Shown here piece after piece: positions 18,718-31,085 of a stretch of DNA of 64,000 nt (its first letter is position 1; the number at the start of each line of letters is the position of its first letter). The notes beneath the pieces were generated by a model that worked only from the letters and a program-made list of their open reading frames with translations, ran no database searches and was not told where the DNA came from. The DNA comes from Tillandsia leiboldiana (Eukaryota > Streptophyta > Magnoliopsida > Poales > Bromeliaceae): the NCBI GenBank assembly GCA_029204045.2, contig CM055071.1, positions 18,634,867 through 18,698,866 of the forward strand. Direction: 5' to 3'. The translations under genes and the position numbers were made by a program.

Positions 18718-21365
18718 TGTGAAAACCGCGGATTTATTTTGCCTTTCGGGGCTTTCCGTCGATTTTTATTGAACCGTCTGGTTGACAATAGGGGTTCGTG
18801 GGTAATTTTTCCTTGTTTTTCTGGGCAGACGGTCGGGGCTCGCGGGTATTTTTGGGTAATAAAGCTCGCGAAACGGAGACCGGCGGCGCGATCGGTTTTG
18901 GATTCCGACCCCCGGATCTCCCAGAATAAATTCCGGAAGCTGGTACCGTAGCCCAGGTGACTTACACAATTACCGGGGGCGGACCGAACTCTGGTCCGCA
19001 ATCAGATCGATTTTAGTCGATCAGTTTGAGGTATGGGATTAAACCACCCCTCTTTGTTTTCCTTTCACTCGAGGGGTTAAAATTAATTTGGGGTCCAAAA
19101 TCCACTACGCCCAAAACGTCTAAGTAGTCGGCCTTGGGAATTAGGTTTCCTAAACCTCGCCTCCCCCTCCTTGGCGTACAATATCCGAGCGTGGACGAGG
19201 AGCGGTTCCCCAAAACCCTCGTCCTTTCCATCGGCCGGCGTGGAAGAGAAGAGATCGATCGCCTCCCCGCAAAGATCCGACGAACGCGAAGAGGACGATC
19301 CCTCTCCTTCGCCCGGTACCGACCAAAACAAGGTGAGCCGTGCTTTCGTTTTCTTTTCTTGTCTTTTCTCGTCACGAGCGAGGGGGGGTTTCTTGATTTC
19401 GTCGGAGATGGAAGGAGAGGGGCGTGCCATCGCACGCGGAGCGCCGCGCGGGGCAACCCGCGCATGCGGGGGCACCGCGCGGTGCAGCCCGCGCATGCGG
19501 GGGCGCCGTGCGGGGCACCCGCATGCGGGGCGCCGCGCGGGGCAGCCCGCGCATGCAGGGGCACCGCGCGGTGCAGCCCGCGCATGCGGGGGTGCCGTGC
19601 GGGGCACCCGCATGCGGGGCGCCGCGCGGGGCAGCCCGCGCATGCGGGGGCACCGCGCGGTGCGGCCCGCGCATGCGGGGGTGCCATGCGGGGCACCCGC
19701 ATGCGGGGCGCCGCACGGGGCAGCCCGCGCATGCGGGAGCACCGCGCGGTGCAGCCCGCGCATGCGGGGGTGCCGTGCGGGGCACCCGCATCCGGGGCAG
19801 CCGCGGGGCAGCCCGCACATGCGAGGCGCCGCGCGGACAGCACGGCGGCGCGTGGGGGGTTCGGTCGCTGCCGTCGGGGGCCGGCCGGTGTTGGGGCTTT
19901 TCCTTACTTCGCGTTTAAAGGTTCTTGACCTCCCCGCCCGGGGATCCCGTTTTGCAGCTTCGGGGAGCGCGCCGGGACGCGGGGAGCCGAGCGTGGTTTT
20001 TCTACTAGCGACAGGTGGGTTGTATTTACTTTATTCCTAGCCAATAAATTCTATCATGTTGGACGGGGTCTATTCTAAGTGTACTGGGGTTAAATAATGA
20101 TGGGCGATAGCTTATGCATGTTAGTGGGTTCGCTATAGTGATTAGCGTCGGTTGCCGACGGTGATTCTCTTTTTAACCCTTATATGTCAGCGGGCCACCT
20201 TCGAGTGCGCGCAATATTACCTTGTTTTCGATTATGCACTTTACCTCATTTACCTCATTACTCTGGTTATTTATATTATGATACTGACATGATGGTGGTT
20301 ACGGTTACTTGGCTCGAGGTTGCCACACGCGCACCCGCGGTTTGGCCACCGCAAAGGGTGCGCTTTTCCGGAAAAGTGGTCTATGACCCGTGTATACCCA
20401 CGAGGTGACGTAGTGGGGCCCCTTATTAGTGGTGGGGTTGAGGCGCCGAGGTGCGAGCGGTGCGACCCGTCGGTTTAGTTGTCCGGCGTGGTCGGATTTC
20501 TGCAGGTACGGTGTGGGCCGTCGGTTTAGCTGTCCGACGTGCCCGGGTATTACAGGATGCAGGTGTACAGGTTGCCTTTCCTCCTTGGGAGGGTGGTTGC
20601 TCCAGTTGTCTTCACGGTTTGTTTTACTATATTTCTCCTACCTTACTATTTCTGCGTCACTGACATCCCACTTCGTGACAGTGTCCAGGCGGGGAGAGAG
20701 GTAGGCGGTGGTGAGGACGGGACAGGAGCAGCTGGGTCGCTGGGGACCCTGGACTGTATTTATTCTTTTATTCTCGCTTTTCATTACTTTGTAGTTATAT
20801 GAGTGGTTCGCGATACCCTCGTGGGGTCGGCATGGATGTCGGTACGGGCTACATTTAGTGCCCCTGGTGCAATACTTTCCCTTTTATTTCTATCGGCCAT
20901 TTAAAAACCAAAAAGGGCAGAAGCCAAAGAAAGGATTGCGAAAACCGTCTTTAAAAACTTGGTGTCGGGTGGGCACCGCTTTCAAACCTTGTGGATTTAT
21001 GCTGACTTCGAAAACTAGCTTTCAAAACGTAAGCGCCGGGTAGGCGCTCTTTCAAAATTGTGGATTTATCCTTTCCAAACCGATCGGCCATGTGATCTTC
21101 GTTTATCAGTTTAGAATGCTGGTTAGTTGTGAATGATTGTTGTGATTGATTGGTTGCGCACGTTAGAACATGTACCGAACGCTACGCCGTGCATGTACAG
21201 GGGAGACTCTGCACGTTTGCAGAGTGACCATGTATGTGTGGCGGGTCTGGGCACGTGCCGGGGGAGAGGGGTTTCTTCTTTTAAAAACAAAAAAAAAAAT
21301 TCACACATCAAATATTCAACTTTTATGAATCGTTTCCGCTAAAACAAAACCCCCGGGGCGTGACA
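18718..21365 (+). repeat. 3' LTR of Tekay element A
   Basis: 2,648 bp, the partner of 11060-13707. The GC-rich 89-bp array is at about 19437-19838 and hairpins H1-H3 lie between about 20329 and 21240. It ends GGGGCGTGACA before the AGTCC target duplication. Confidence 0.95.
19437..19838. repeat. GC-rich 89-bp tandem array in 3' LTR of element A
   Basis: Same four-unit array as at 11770-12180. The few differences between the LTRs include a G-run length change before the array and several single-base changes inside it. Confidence 0.85.
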
Positions 21366-21370
21366 AGTCC

Positions 21371-21889
21371 AATCCTAGCAATTTGAGCATGCCTTTTTGC
21401 TGGATGGCCGTCGTAATTCTCTGCTCCAGTAGGTGCTTCAGACTCTCGTGATCCGTCTTGATCGCAAACTGCCTCGGGCTTAAATAGTGTCTCCACTTGG
21501 CCACGGCCAACAAAATCGCAAGGAATTCTTTCTCGTATGTTGACAGCCCCAGATTCTTCTTTCCTATCGCTTTACTTAAGTAAGCCACGGGTCTTCCTCC
21601 CTGTGTCAACACAGCCCCTATTCCCCTTCCACAAGCGTCGACTTCGATCACAAAGGGTTTGTCGAAGTCCGGCATGGCAAGCACGGGAGCCTTCGTCATC
21701 ACTTGCTTGAGGTGCTCGAAGGCTTCGTTTGCAGCCGGGCTCCAAGCGAAGCCGTTCTTTTTTAACAGCTCCATCAAGGGCTTGCTAATCGCTCCGTATC
21801 CTTTTATAAATCTTCTATAGTAGCCCGTAAGCCCTAGGAACCCCCTCAGGCTTTTTGTCGAAGTGGGTGTAGGCCATCGCAGCATGGCT
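21371..21889 (-). CDS. pol: RNase H first part of the Reina-like element
   Basis: Minus-strand frame from the RT thumb (SLRGFLGLTGYYRRFI) into RNase H (FVIEVDACGRGIGAVL, LSTYEKEFLAILLAV, IKTDHESLKHLLEQR). It stops where element A is inserted; the matching continuation is at 11059. It is one frame off the upstream RT because of a 1-base deletion near 21896-21900. Confidence 0.9.
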
Positions 21890-21890
21890 T

Positions 21891-24380
21891 CTATCTTGCT
21901 TGGTCGGTGGCTATTCCTTGAGGGGTGATGATGTGACCCAGATACTCAATTTTCTGTTGGCCAAAGAAGCACTTGGTGCGCTTGGCGTAGAATTGATTCT
22001 CTCTCAAAACTTGGAGTACTGTCTCCAGATGCTGGGTGTGCTCCTCAAGGGTGTGGCTGTATACTAAAATATCATCGAAAAAAATGAGGACGTATTTTCT
22101 AAGGAGGTGCGCGAATACCTCATTCATAGTGGCTTGAAAGGTTGCCGGTGCATTCGTGAGCCCGAACGGCATGACCCGAAATTCATAGTGGCCTAAATGC
22201 GTTCGGAAGGCCGTCTTGTCAATGTCTTCTGGATACATCCGAATCTGGTGGTAGCCCGATCGCAAATCAATTTTTGAGAAGTATTGGAATCCTCCCAGTT
22301 CTTCTAGCAACTCTTCTATAATCGGAATCGGGTACTTGTCCTTTATCGTCAACTTGTTCAGTTGCCGATAGTCGACGCAGAACCTCCAGCTGCCATCCTT
22401 CTTCTTGACCAATAGCACCGGAGAAGCGTAGGGGCTGTGGCTTGGCCGAATCACCGAGGTACGGAGCATTTCTCTAATTAGTTTTTCCATTTCATTTTTT
22501 TGTTCAAAAGTGTATCTGTAGGGCCGAACGTTGACAGGTTGCGCGCCCGCTTGCAGGGGGATCCTGTGATCCTGTGCCCTGGTAGGTGGCAGTCCTCGGG
22601 GCTCCTCGAATATATCTTGGAATCTGTGCAGCACCTCTTGTACTTCTCTGGGGGTTTCATCAAGCTGACCCTCCTCCACACTCCTCAATTGTGCCATTGC
22701 GCAGCAGCTTCCCTCCAGGTACTCCTGATGCCACTGTTTGGCTGAGATGCTCTTGATCTTGCCCCCTTCAGCCATTCCCCTTAGCTCTATTTTTCTCCCA
22801 TCCTTGGTGATGGTGACTGTGTGATTTTGATAGTCGAAGGTGATCGGCCCATACATTTTTAACCAGTATATTCCAAGGATCATACTCGATCCTTCCAATC
22901 TAATCACTCTGAGGTCGGTAGTATAAGGTTCGCCTTGCATCCTCCAGGTAAACTCGGGGCATTTCAGTTTACTCAATACCCGTTGTCCATTAGCAACCGT
23001 CACTAGTAGAGGTGTAGTCGAGGTAATGTGGGCCTTGACCTCTTTTGCGGTGTTAATGTCGATGAAGCTGTGGGTGCTTCCGGTGTCGACCAATATTACC
23101 ATTTTCTTGTCCTTGACCTCCCCTTGTATTTTGAGGGTCTCCTGGGGGTTTTCGGCATTAGGCGCGTTCACTGAAAGGCCAGTTTCTTCTTCTTCTTCTT
23201 CAGTTTCTGGTTCTTCCCATTCCTTACTCTCTCGCAGGCTCTCCTCGTCATAAACCTCCACCACCTCTTGGGCCACACTCTGGATAAGTGTTCCAGGTGG
23301 CTTACACCTATGTCCAAAGGTGTATTTGTCGCCGCACCGGAAACATAACCCCGCTGCCTTGCGTTGCTCAATAAGCTGTTTGTTGGGGTATTCCTTATCG
23401 GTCATCATCTTAGTGGGGTATCTCCTGGCGGCGTCGGCCTCTTTGGTTGGTGTTGCCGAGTTTGCTCCCCTGTGCTGATTGGTAGCTGAGGATCCCCCTT
23501 GAGTTTTGAACCAGAGTCTATTCTTTCTTGCCATAGCTGCTACGTTTTGCTCCTGTAGCCTGGCCAATTCGAAGGCTTGTGTAAGAGAGTCCGGTTGCAT
23601 CATCTTGACCACGGCTCGCACCTCTTCCTTTAACCCACTCAGGAAGCTCGATAAGAAGTACCCCGGGGTGAATTGGGAATCCGTGCTAAGGAGCCTTGAA
23701 TGCAGCTCTTCGAATTGCTCTTGATATTCTTCTACAGTCCCCTGCTGCATCAACTTGTTGAACTCCTCAACCACGTCTCTCAGCCCATTAGCCTCGAAGC
23801 GCTTGCACACATCGTGCGCGAATTGTTCCCAGCGCACTACCCCCTTCTCGGCTAAGTAACCGTGGAACCAGGTATCCACCTTTTGTTCAGTGTGCATGGT
23901 TGCTAACTCCAATTTTTGCTGCTCTTTTATGCTATAGATCTCAAAATACTTCTCGCATTTCCTCACCCAACTTCGGGGGTTCTCACCGGTGAAATGCGGA
24001 AAATCCAACCGAGGAAAGGGAAAAAAATTGTTGGCTCTATTCGGCAGCTGGTGGGCATAATTGTCTTCTTTGGTGAAATGAGAAGGAGGTGTAGGTAATA
24101 TACCTCTTTCGTCTTGAGTGATGGAATCCATCTGGCCCTTAGACGAGGATTGCTGCTGCTGGTTGGACAAGAGCTCCATGAGTTGCTCCAACTTCTTGGT
24201 CGTTTGCGCCGAATCTCTGCGCAAGGCTTCATAATGGTTCCTTTCTTCAATTTGCATCTCTTCTATCTTGTCATTTAATTCACCCATCTTTCTGTGGCTA
24301 TCTGCAGTGAGCTCTTGAAGCCTCTATTCCAGCGAGTGAACGTGCTCATCGAGCACCTTGAGCCGTGTCCCTTCGGCCAT
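21891..24380 (-). CDS. gag-pol: gag, protease and RT of the Reina-like element (early stop)
   Basis: The natural start is probably ATG at 24380-24378. An in-frame TAG at 24326-24324 follows, and the frame is then open from ATG 24287 to 21891 (798 codons). Numbered from 24287: gag with a helical N-terminus and Gln-rich stretch (residues 1-50), gag core at about 85-260, a zinc knuckle starting at Cys315 (CFRCGDKYTFGHRC, wider spacing than CX2CX4HX4C), protease DTGSTHSF with Asp401, and RT with FCVDYRQLNKLTIKDKYP and the catalytic FFDDILVYS. A 1-base deletion near 21896-21900 ends the frame. Confidence 0.9.
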
Positions 24381-24694
24381 GGTTGACGCCTTCTTACTGC
24401 GAAATTTAAATCGGTTCCCTCGGTAAGACTCAATGTCGGTTGCCGCTCCGATAAGGGTAATTGCTTGTGGGTTTCAATCTCCAGTGGCTTTGTGGCTTTA
24501 AGGCTCTAGTCGCCTTCGGTTTACGGTTGTTGTGTTGCTTGTGGCTCTCGACTGATTGTTGCTTGGTTGCCTCGTTTTTGCTGTGGCTTTGTGGCCTTCG
24601 ATTTCAGACCCCTTGTGAGTTGGATCTTGTGCTGCTTGTGGCTATCGGTTGCTTGATGGTAAATGATGGAAGCACCGATCCCTGGGATCGTGCC

Positions 24695-24706
24695 GCTCTG
24701 ATACCA
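24695..24706 (-). other. Primer-binding site of the Reina-like element
   Basis: On the minus strand this reads TGGTATCAGAGC, complementary to initiator tRNA-Met, four bases (GAAG) after the end of the 5' LTR. Confidence 0.92.
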
Positions 24707-24710
24707 CTTC

Positions 24711-25267
24711 TGTTACAATCCTGATCCGCTCGTCGGTAGGCGATGATGTGAGGAATGCTGAGCCACGGCGGCGGAGATGATGGCGCGCCCCAATGGGGTG
24801 AATGCAGAATTTGAGAGAGGAAATTGAATAGGATGGGAAGGAGAGGGGAAGAGAAGAGAAGGGAGGAGAGGAGAGGAGAAGAGTAGAGAAGAGAATTGGG
24901 GAAGAAGTTAATTGTATTCTCATGCATGCGTTACACCTTACTTGCCTCACTATTTGTTCCCTAAGCTGGGGCTACGCTGTAATTACAATAGTGCTCAAAG
25001 TAAAATAAAATACTAACTATAAGGGACTAGCTGGGCCTCCTATCCTTATTGGGGCTGCCTCGATGGGCCACACTGGCGGGCTCGTAAAGAGCAACCTGTG
25101 GCCCACCGGGCCTCCCCTACTGGACCTCTGAGGGCCGACCACCGAACCCCTCACCCCTTTACTACTTCTGTAACTCTTAGATTCTCCACTTCCTATCTCT
25201 TACCTCCCCACCTACCGCACGACTACCTTGTGCCCTAGTTCTCTCCCCCCTTCCCTCCTACTACCGG

Positions 25268-25272
<5 letters not shown>
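24711..25272 (-). repeat. 5' LTR (element orientation) of the Reina-like element
   Basis: 562 bp, the partner of 8931-9492. Differences cluster in the AG-rich stretch near 24810-24840. Confidence 0.92.

Positions 25273-25300
<28 letters not shown>
25273..25300. repeat. (GA)n remainder of the split microsatellite
   Basis: Continuation of the AG tract at 8899-8930. It marks where host DNA resumes beyond the element. Confidence 0.9.
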
Positions 25301-25304
<4 letters not shown>

Positions 25305-26520
25305 GGTGAAGGGATGAGTAGTTACGGAGGCGTGGATCATAGTTAGTTGATTCGCGTATTATTCGTGAATTATTTGTGATTAAGAATTTGAATTGAACGA
25401 ACTGTTTCTGAATTTTTTCAAAAATTCAAATTAATTCGAAAAAAAAAATTAAAAATTTATTAATCGCGAATTATTCACGAATCCCGAATTTTTTCCCCAA
25501 AAATTCGGCTCTATTTTTTTTTTGAATTTCAAAAATTAATCCAAACCAAGAGTCCAAGTCTCCAAAATAGTCATGAGTATGGTCTGTGCCCTGTGGTGCA
25601 CTAACCAAGGTCCAAGTGCTTTACACAGTTTACAACACTGTTCACTTTCCAAGAAAAAAAAAATAGAGCACTGTTTCTTCTTCACATTGTTCAAAGCACA
25701 TTGAGCACAGCACGGAAGCACCCATCCTGCTTCTCTTTTCCACATCGCCGGCCGGCGTCGCCGCTCACAATCGGAACCCTCCCGGCCCGCGCGCCGCTCG
25801 CCATCGGAACCCCTCCCGGGCCGCGTGCTGCTCGTCATCGGAACCCTGTGGGCCGCGCGCTGAAGACGCTCGCCATCGGAACCCTTCGGGCCGCGTGCCG
25901 CTCGTCTTCTTCCTTGTCGGTCGCCACCACCAGCTTATGAGTTGTGAGTATGTGATTTTTGAGTTGTGATTTTGTAAATTTGTATTTTAAAAATTTACAT
26001 ATTAATTTATAGTTTCGGTGACTTGCGAGTAAAATTAATATTTGCTCTCAATTAATATAATTTTTTTTTTTATCTACTAACTAGTTTGTTTCTAATATAT
26101 ATAGTTTTCATAATTTTTTTTTTAAGTATTTTTTTTATTTTTAAAATAGGTTGATTAAATTATCCTCCCTCTATATAATAATTTGTGGTTTCTTACTAAA
26201 AATATTTTTATCACTATCAAATAAAATAAAAATCTATGAAAGTATATAAATCTATAAAAGTATATAAAGCTCATAATATATTAAATATAGAAAAAAAAAT
26301 TAATTTAATAAGCCGAATTTTTTATTCCGAATTTTTAATTGGTGAACGTATAATTTTCATATAAATCACGTATCCGAATAATTGTCGAGTCCGTTTTTTT
26401 ACAGAATTTTTAACGAATTTTAAAATTATGATACGAATTTTATCCGTATTATATCAGAACCGAATTTTTGCCGAATCCGAATTAAGCGTGGATTAGAGCA
26501 AGCCGAGGTGGGCTTTTATT
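25301..26520. other. Upstream flank of the F-box gene, AT-rich with CGAATT-type motifs
   Basis: Before the insertion this DNA was about 0.9 kb upstream of the F-box ATG. It contains many ATTCGTGAATT, CGAATT and CCGAATTTT words at both ends (25345-25510 and 26300-26490), as in terminal regions of some DNA transposons. No terminal inverted repeat or target duplication could be fixed. No gene was recognised. Confidence 0.4.
25763..25905. repeat. Degenerate GC-rich tandem repeat
   Basis: Four copies of an ATCGGAACCC-centred unit at about 25769, 25803, 25837 and 25877, with 34-40 bp spacing and GGGCCGCG-type linkers. The 79-codon frame through it looks like a by-product of the repeat. Confidence 0.6.
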
Positions 26521-27763
26521 AGGGTAGTGTAAAGCGAACTTCTCCAAATTGCCGACAACGTCATGCGTATTTCTGTAAAATTACACGAAATTTTAAATAT
26601 AGACATGCTATACACATTTCGTAAATAATATTTTAAAATTAAGATTTAAAATTTAAATATTTAATTTTATTTATTAGAAATAGATGTATGTAGTGATTTT
26701 TTCATGAAATTAAGAATTACTAAATTTTTTAGAAATTTTATAGACAACAAGATAATTTGAAAATAAAATGATAAGTTGGAATCACCCCTATTGGGTCGAT
26801 GCAAATGATCTGTAGTTAATCCAGAGCTCTCTAATCCAACGGCCAATCCGAACGTACTTGATGGTATGGAAATATTTGAGAACAAAAGAAATACCTCAGT
26901 TTGTAATCAAACGGCAATGAGCAAAACAGTTGTTTTGAATTGTTCTGAAAAAACCCATTAAAACTATTTCTAAAAAAACTTGAAAAAAATTATTCTCTTT
27001 TTTATTAGACAAATAAATATATTAATATAAATATTATATTTATGAAAATATATTTATATTTAAATCTTATTATATAATTTAAATTAATTAAATTTAATAT
27101 ATTATTTACTTTATTAAGTTTTATCATTTATATAATAATATTTAATTATTTCATTTTATATTAAGTATATATTGAATTAATTTCGATATATTATATATTT
27201 TTAAAAAATTTGTATTAAATTTATACTATTATTAATTAACATTATAAAGATATTTCTAGTATTATATTTTACTCATTACATATATCATGGATAAATTATA
27301 TAAAATAAATTGTTACATAAAATAAATTTTTATATAAAATAAATTAAATATAATAATATAAATAAAATTATTACATAAAATATTATTTTATAAATTATTA
27401 CATAAAATAATTTTATATAAATACATTAATATAAATTATTTATTTATTTATTAAAATATATTTAGTCGTTGTTCTAAATTTTTTATCCAAATACTATTAA
27501 GAATATTCTCTAGAATATTTGTGAATCCATTTAAACGTAAACTTATTGTTTTTTTAGTTTATAGCATTGAAATATTTTTTATTCTCCGAAACAATAAAAG
27601 TTATTTTGCATATTAATTTAGTTCTCATCTATAGCATAGATATATGAAAAGCTCATGCCCAATCCACACATCTTCAAGCAGGGTTGTAGGGGCTGTAAAT
27701 TTATTTATACATAAACCGTCATTCGGTTGTAGCATTTAAAAGACATTTTTTGTATTTAGCCTC
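26521..27763. other. Very AT-rich interval, nothing coding
   Basis: Between about 27000 and 27560 the sequence is almost entirely A and T with long TATATT and AATAAAT words. No gene or transposon end was recognised; decayed transposon DNA or a matrix-attachment-like region are both possible. Confidence 0.4.
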
Positions 27764-28806
27764 TGTTGTAATCAGAATTTTTGCCACTTAAGGAAGCGAC
27801 ACGTGACGAATATCGTCTGCTAAGAGCATTAGCCGATAAAGAAAAGGGTTAACCAAAGAAGGATTCGCGTCCCGATCCGGGTCGATCTCAGTCGCGTAAG
27901 AACACGGCACGTGATGTATGCCATCAGCTAAAGGCATCAGCCGATAGGAGAAGCAGTCGACAAAAAGATTATCACCTTATCCAGAAGCGATTTCGACTAA
28001 AGAAGGATATCAAACCGTCCTGGTCAAGTGACAAAGAGGGCAGAGTCCGAGTCTGCCCTCGGTTGATCAAATCGGGAAAGGAAGACTCTAAAACAGAAGG
28101 AGTGCAAGATTGGGGCACAAATCTCGCAACGGACTTCGAAGTGGCAAGCGGCGTCCAACATTGGAAAGCCTCGAAGATCCTGCTTTGGCGCGATAATAAG
28201 GGGATGAATCTGGACGAAAAAACGACTATTATCCTATTTGAGGAAGTTTCGACTCAAAAAGAAGTAGTTAAGGAGTTCACAGTGATCCCCCCTAAATTTC
28301 GTCGATATTTTAAATCGATGCTTGTAAACGTGGTTCGGGAAGTGTATAAATATCCAAACCATCGAAGAAAAGAAGAGGGTCCTGCAACCTCGTAAGCCAG
28401 GACCACCCCCCTACTTTTTCATATCTTTCAATACCTGCATTTATCGCTTTCCTAGATAACTTTACTGTATTTCCTAGGAGTAGATTAATCGTATTTGGCT
28501 ACCAGTTCCCTTTGTAACCCCACTTCAATCAAATACAAAATTTCTAATCGGCTCATCAACTGTGTCAAATTATTATCTCTACCACCTGGGTCAGCTACTC
28601 TCGGCCGTACTCAGTCTCTCTCTATTTCTACATCTCGATTCGGCTAATCTAAGCCGGATGGACGCGAGAGTCTAAGTTAGAAGAACCCGGCCGAGTAGAT
28701 ACCTCCTCGGCCCGATCGCTTGATCCATTGGCACGCGGCGTATCACATCTCAGAGGGTCAACCGAACCACGGGGCCGGTCGATGGCCGACATTTTCGGCC
28801 CCAACA
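27764..28806 (+). mobile_element. Probable solo LTR, family not identified
   Basis: It starts TGTTGTAATC and ends CCCCAACA, with TGTTG/CAACA ends. It is flanked by GCCTC (27759-27763) and GCCCC (28807-28811), a target duplication with one mismatch. A TATA-like GTATAAATA lies near 28345. It has no internal region. A Gypsy origin (Tat/Athila group) is possible but not shown. Confidence 0.5.
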
Positions 28807-29070
28807 GCCCCATGATTTTTTTTTTTAAAAATAATCCTACAAAATTTGTATTTGTAAAAATGGCCCTATATATGCCGCGTGTGCGCCACGTAAACGGGGA
28901 GGGCTATGAGGTGTTTAAGTTGAACACAGTGAACATTTCACCGTGTTTAAACACGGGAATTTGTTCACTGTGTTTGAACACGGTGAACTGTTCACCATGT
29001 TCCCCACTGTATACACCTCTTCCCGAGCTCGCCCCTTTCCTTTCTCTCTCGCATCTATCTCTCTATCCCA

Positions 29071-29133
<63 letters not shown>

Positions 29134-29191
29134 GTCCGTCGTTGCCATCGCAGCCGGCCGCGCCCCACATTCCACACACACACTCTCTCTC
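28807..29191. repeat. Palindrome cluster and (CT)n microsatellite
   Basis: 28925-29003 contains CGTGTTTAAACACG (28942-28955) and GGTGAACTGTTCACC (28982-28996), plus further GTTCAC/GTGAAC words. A CT microsatellite runs from about 29076 to 29125. The frames through it are repeat artefacts. Confidence 0.6.
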
Positions 29192-30076
29192 TGTAGCGTC
29201 CACGGTTTTCGTACGGTATCATTTTTGGTATTCATGGTATTTTTCTCCGTATTTTTGTTATGTCTTTTGGTTGGATTTTTATTTCATGATGTAGGGCTCG
29301 AAAAATGGAGAACGGTGGTGCGATCGGCTTTAAATTCCGGTAAGCGGAGCTCCCGATATGATTTTTCTAAGTTTCGTGTAAAAGAGGTGTTTAAAACACT
29401 CATTTCGGCTTTTGGGTGTTTGAAAATTCGTGTCAATATACGATGAGATTTTCGAAGGATTTGGAGCGTAAATCGAGGGAGAAATGGTTAAAACAAAAAG
29501 ATTTGGTTTGTTACAAAAATATTTGGTTCGTTACAAAAAGATTTGAATTGTTACAAAAGTTAGGAAGTGGTTATTATTGTTACGAAATCTCTTATAAATA
29601 GTGGAACCAGGGATCGGGTTCTACTATACACACCTAAAAGAGAGAGAGACAAGGAAGAACCCTAGTTTTCGAAAATTGTAACGAAAGAGAACATCGTCTT
29701 CTTCCTCGAAAGGTTCATCGGAGATCGGGGTCAGGAATCGACATCGTCGTGGGACAATGGAGGAGGGAGCACCAACGTCGCGGAAGACCGGAGAGCGGAG
29801 GACAGAGCCGAGCATCGTACCGTCACCTTCACCAACTAGAAGGTGTGTTTTGGGCTTTTCGTTATCTCTTGTAGAGATTTGGTGGTATTTTCGATGTTCT
29901 TGTCGGGTTCTTTGAGGTGTCGATGGAAATGGGGATCTAGTGCGAAGTTGGTGACAACACCGTCAAGGTGGATGGGAGGCCGCCGCCGCCGTCGATACAG
30001 ATGGGAGGCCGCCGCCGTCGTCATGATGGTTGGGAAGCCGACGCCGCCGTTATACAAAAAACGGGAGGCCGCTGCC
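29192..30076 (+). mobile_element. Tekay-type LTR left half (LTR D), cut by element B
   Basis: It starts TGTAGCGTCCACGG and shows the shared early block (GAGCTC(G)AAAA, GGAGAACGG, CGATCGG, GAGCTCCC). A donor-like AAG/GTGTGT is at 29842/29843, and a short GGGAGGCCGCCGCCG repeat lies at 29967-30072. It stops abruptly where element B starts at 30077. Its right half was not found. Confidence 0.7.
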
Positions 30077-30764
30077 TGTAATATCACGAACTATATTGTG
30101 TTTATTTTAACCCCTTTTGAATAAATTAGTTGTTTAAGGGATTAATTAGCGGGATTTCTTGGGTACAGCATCGGTGCGTGCGGGTATTTTTGGGTGTTAG
30201 AGCTCGAAAAACGGGAAACGGCAAAGCGATCGAATCTGAAATCCGATTTGCGGATCTCCCGGAATAGGATTTTGGGGGTTTCGGTACTCGTAGGATGCAC
30301 CAGAACCCATGCCACGTGATCGGCACGCTTTTCGAGGAGATGGAAATCTTTCTGTTATATCTTCCGATTAAGGGTTTTATTTTATACGTACGAAAGGGAA
30401 ATAAAATATTTATTTATTATTTTCCAAGAAAACGAAAACCCTAATCGGAGAGAAAAGAGAGAAAAAGAAAACCCTAATCGGAGAAAAAAGAGATTGGATC
30501 TTCCATCTTCTTCGATCAACGTGCCGGAAGCCGGGATTGGAGCGTCGCCGTCAACGGGGAGCGAATCCGGATTCTCACTACCGCGAGGAACGAGATCGGG
30601 TTGTCTTTTCCGTTTGAGCGAGGTTAGCGGTGTTTACCTCTCTCACGTTTTCGTTGTTCTGAGTTTCGTGTTTTTGGTTCTGGGTTTTCACGTTTTTGGT
30701 TCTGGGTTTTCACGTTTTTGGTTTGTCGTTTGGGCGACCTAGGATACCCTAGCCTCCGCCGCGC

Positions 30765-31085
30765 CGCCACTGCCGCCGCTGCCGCGCCACTTGCGCGCGC
30801 CGCGCGGGGCAGGCGCCGCTGCCGCACTCGCAGCGTGCACCCGCGCGGGGCTGCGCCGCACGCAACACGCCCGCGCGGGGCCTCACCGCGCAGCGTGCAC
30901 CCGAGCGGGGCTGGAGCCCGCGCGGGGCTGGTGACCGCGCGGGGCCGCCCCGCCGCAGCGCGCACCCGCGCGGGGCTGGAGCCCGCGCGGGGCGGCGCCA
31001 CACGCAACGCGCCCGCGCGGGGCCGCCACGCTGCAGCGCGCACCCACGTGGGGGCTGGTGCCCGCGCGGGGCTGCTCCGCATACG
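30765..31085. repeat. GC-rich array in LTR B
   Basis: Irregular tandem copies of CCGCGCGGGGCTGG, CACCCGCGCGGGGC and similar units of about 25-35 bp. It sits at the same LTR position as the arrays of elements A, H and I but is unrelated in unit sequence. Confidence 0.7.

Larger units (their letters stand above)
11060..21365 (+). mobile_element. Tekay/Del-type chromovirus, element A (nested)
   Basis: Both LTRs are 2,648 bp (TGTGAAAACC to GGGGCGTGACA) and differ at about 15 positions by eye, near 99.4% identity. At a rate of 1.3e-8 per site per year that is roughly 0.2 My. The target duplication AGTCC is at 11055-11059 and 21366-21370. A tRNA-Met primer site, gag-pol in Tekay order and a chromodomain are present. 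Despite its youth gag-pol carries two frameshifts and a stop codon. Confidence 0.95.
8931..25272 (-). mobile_element. Chromodomain Gypsy element, Reina-like, interrupted by Tekay element A
   Basis: Two 562-bp LTRs start TGTTACAATC and end CCGGTTACA, differing at roughly 8 positions by eye (about 98.5% identity). The target duplication GAGAG is inside the GA microsatellite. All coding parts read on the minus strand: gag, protease, RT, RNase H, integrase, chromodomain. Without the insert the element is about 6.0 kb, fitting the small Reina/Galadriel-type chromoviruses. The lineage is judged from size and domain order only. Coding is broken by an early stop, a frameshift and the nested insertion. 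Confidence 0.9.

Noticed and set aside
25701..25940. 79-codon frame as a small host gene
   Set aside because: It consists of a degenerate tandem repeat; no known domain or splice context.
28063..28395. 110-codon frame as a gene
   Set aside because: It lies wholly inside a probable solo LTR and has no recognisable motif.
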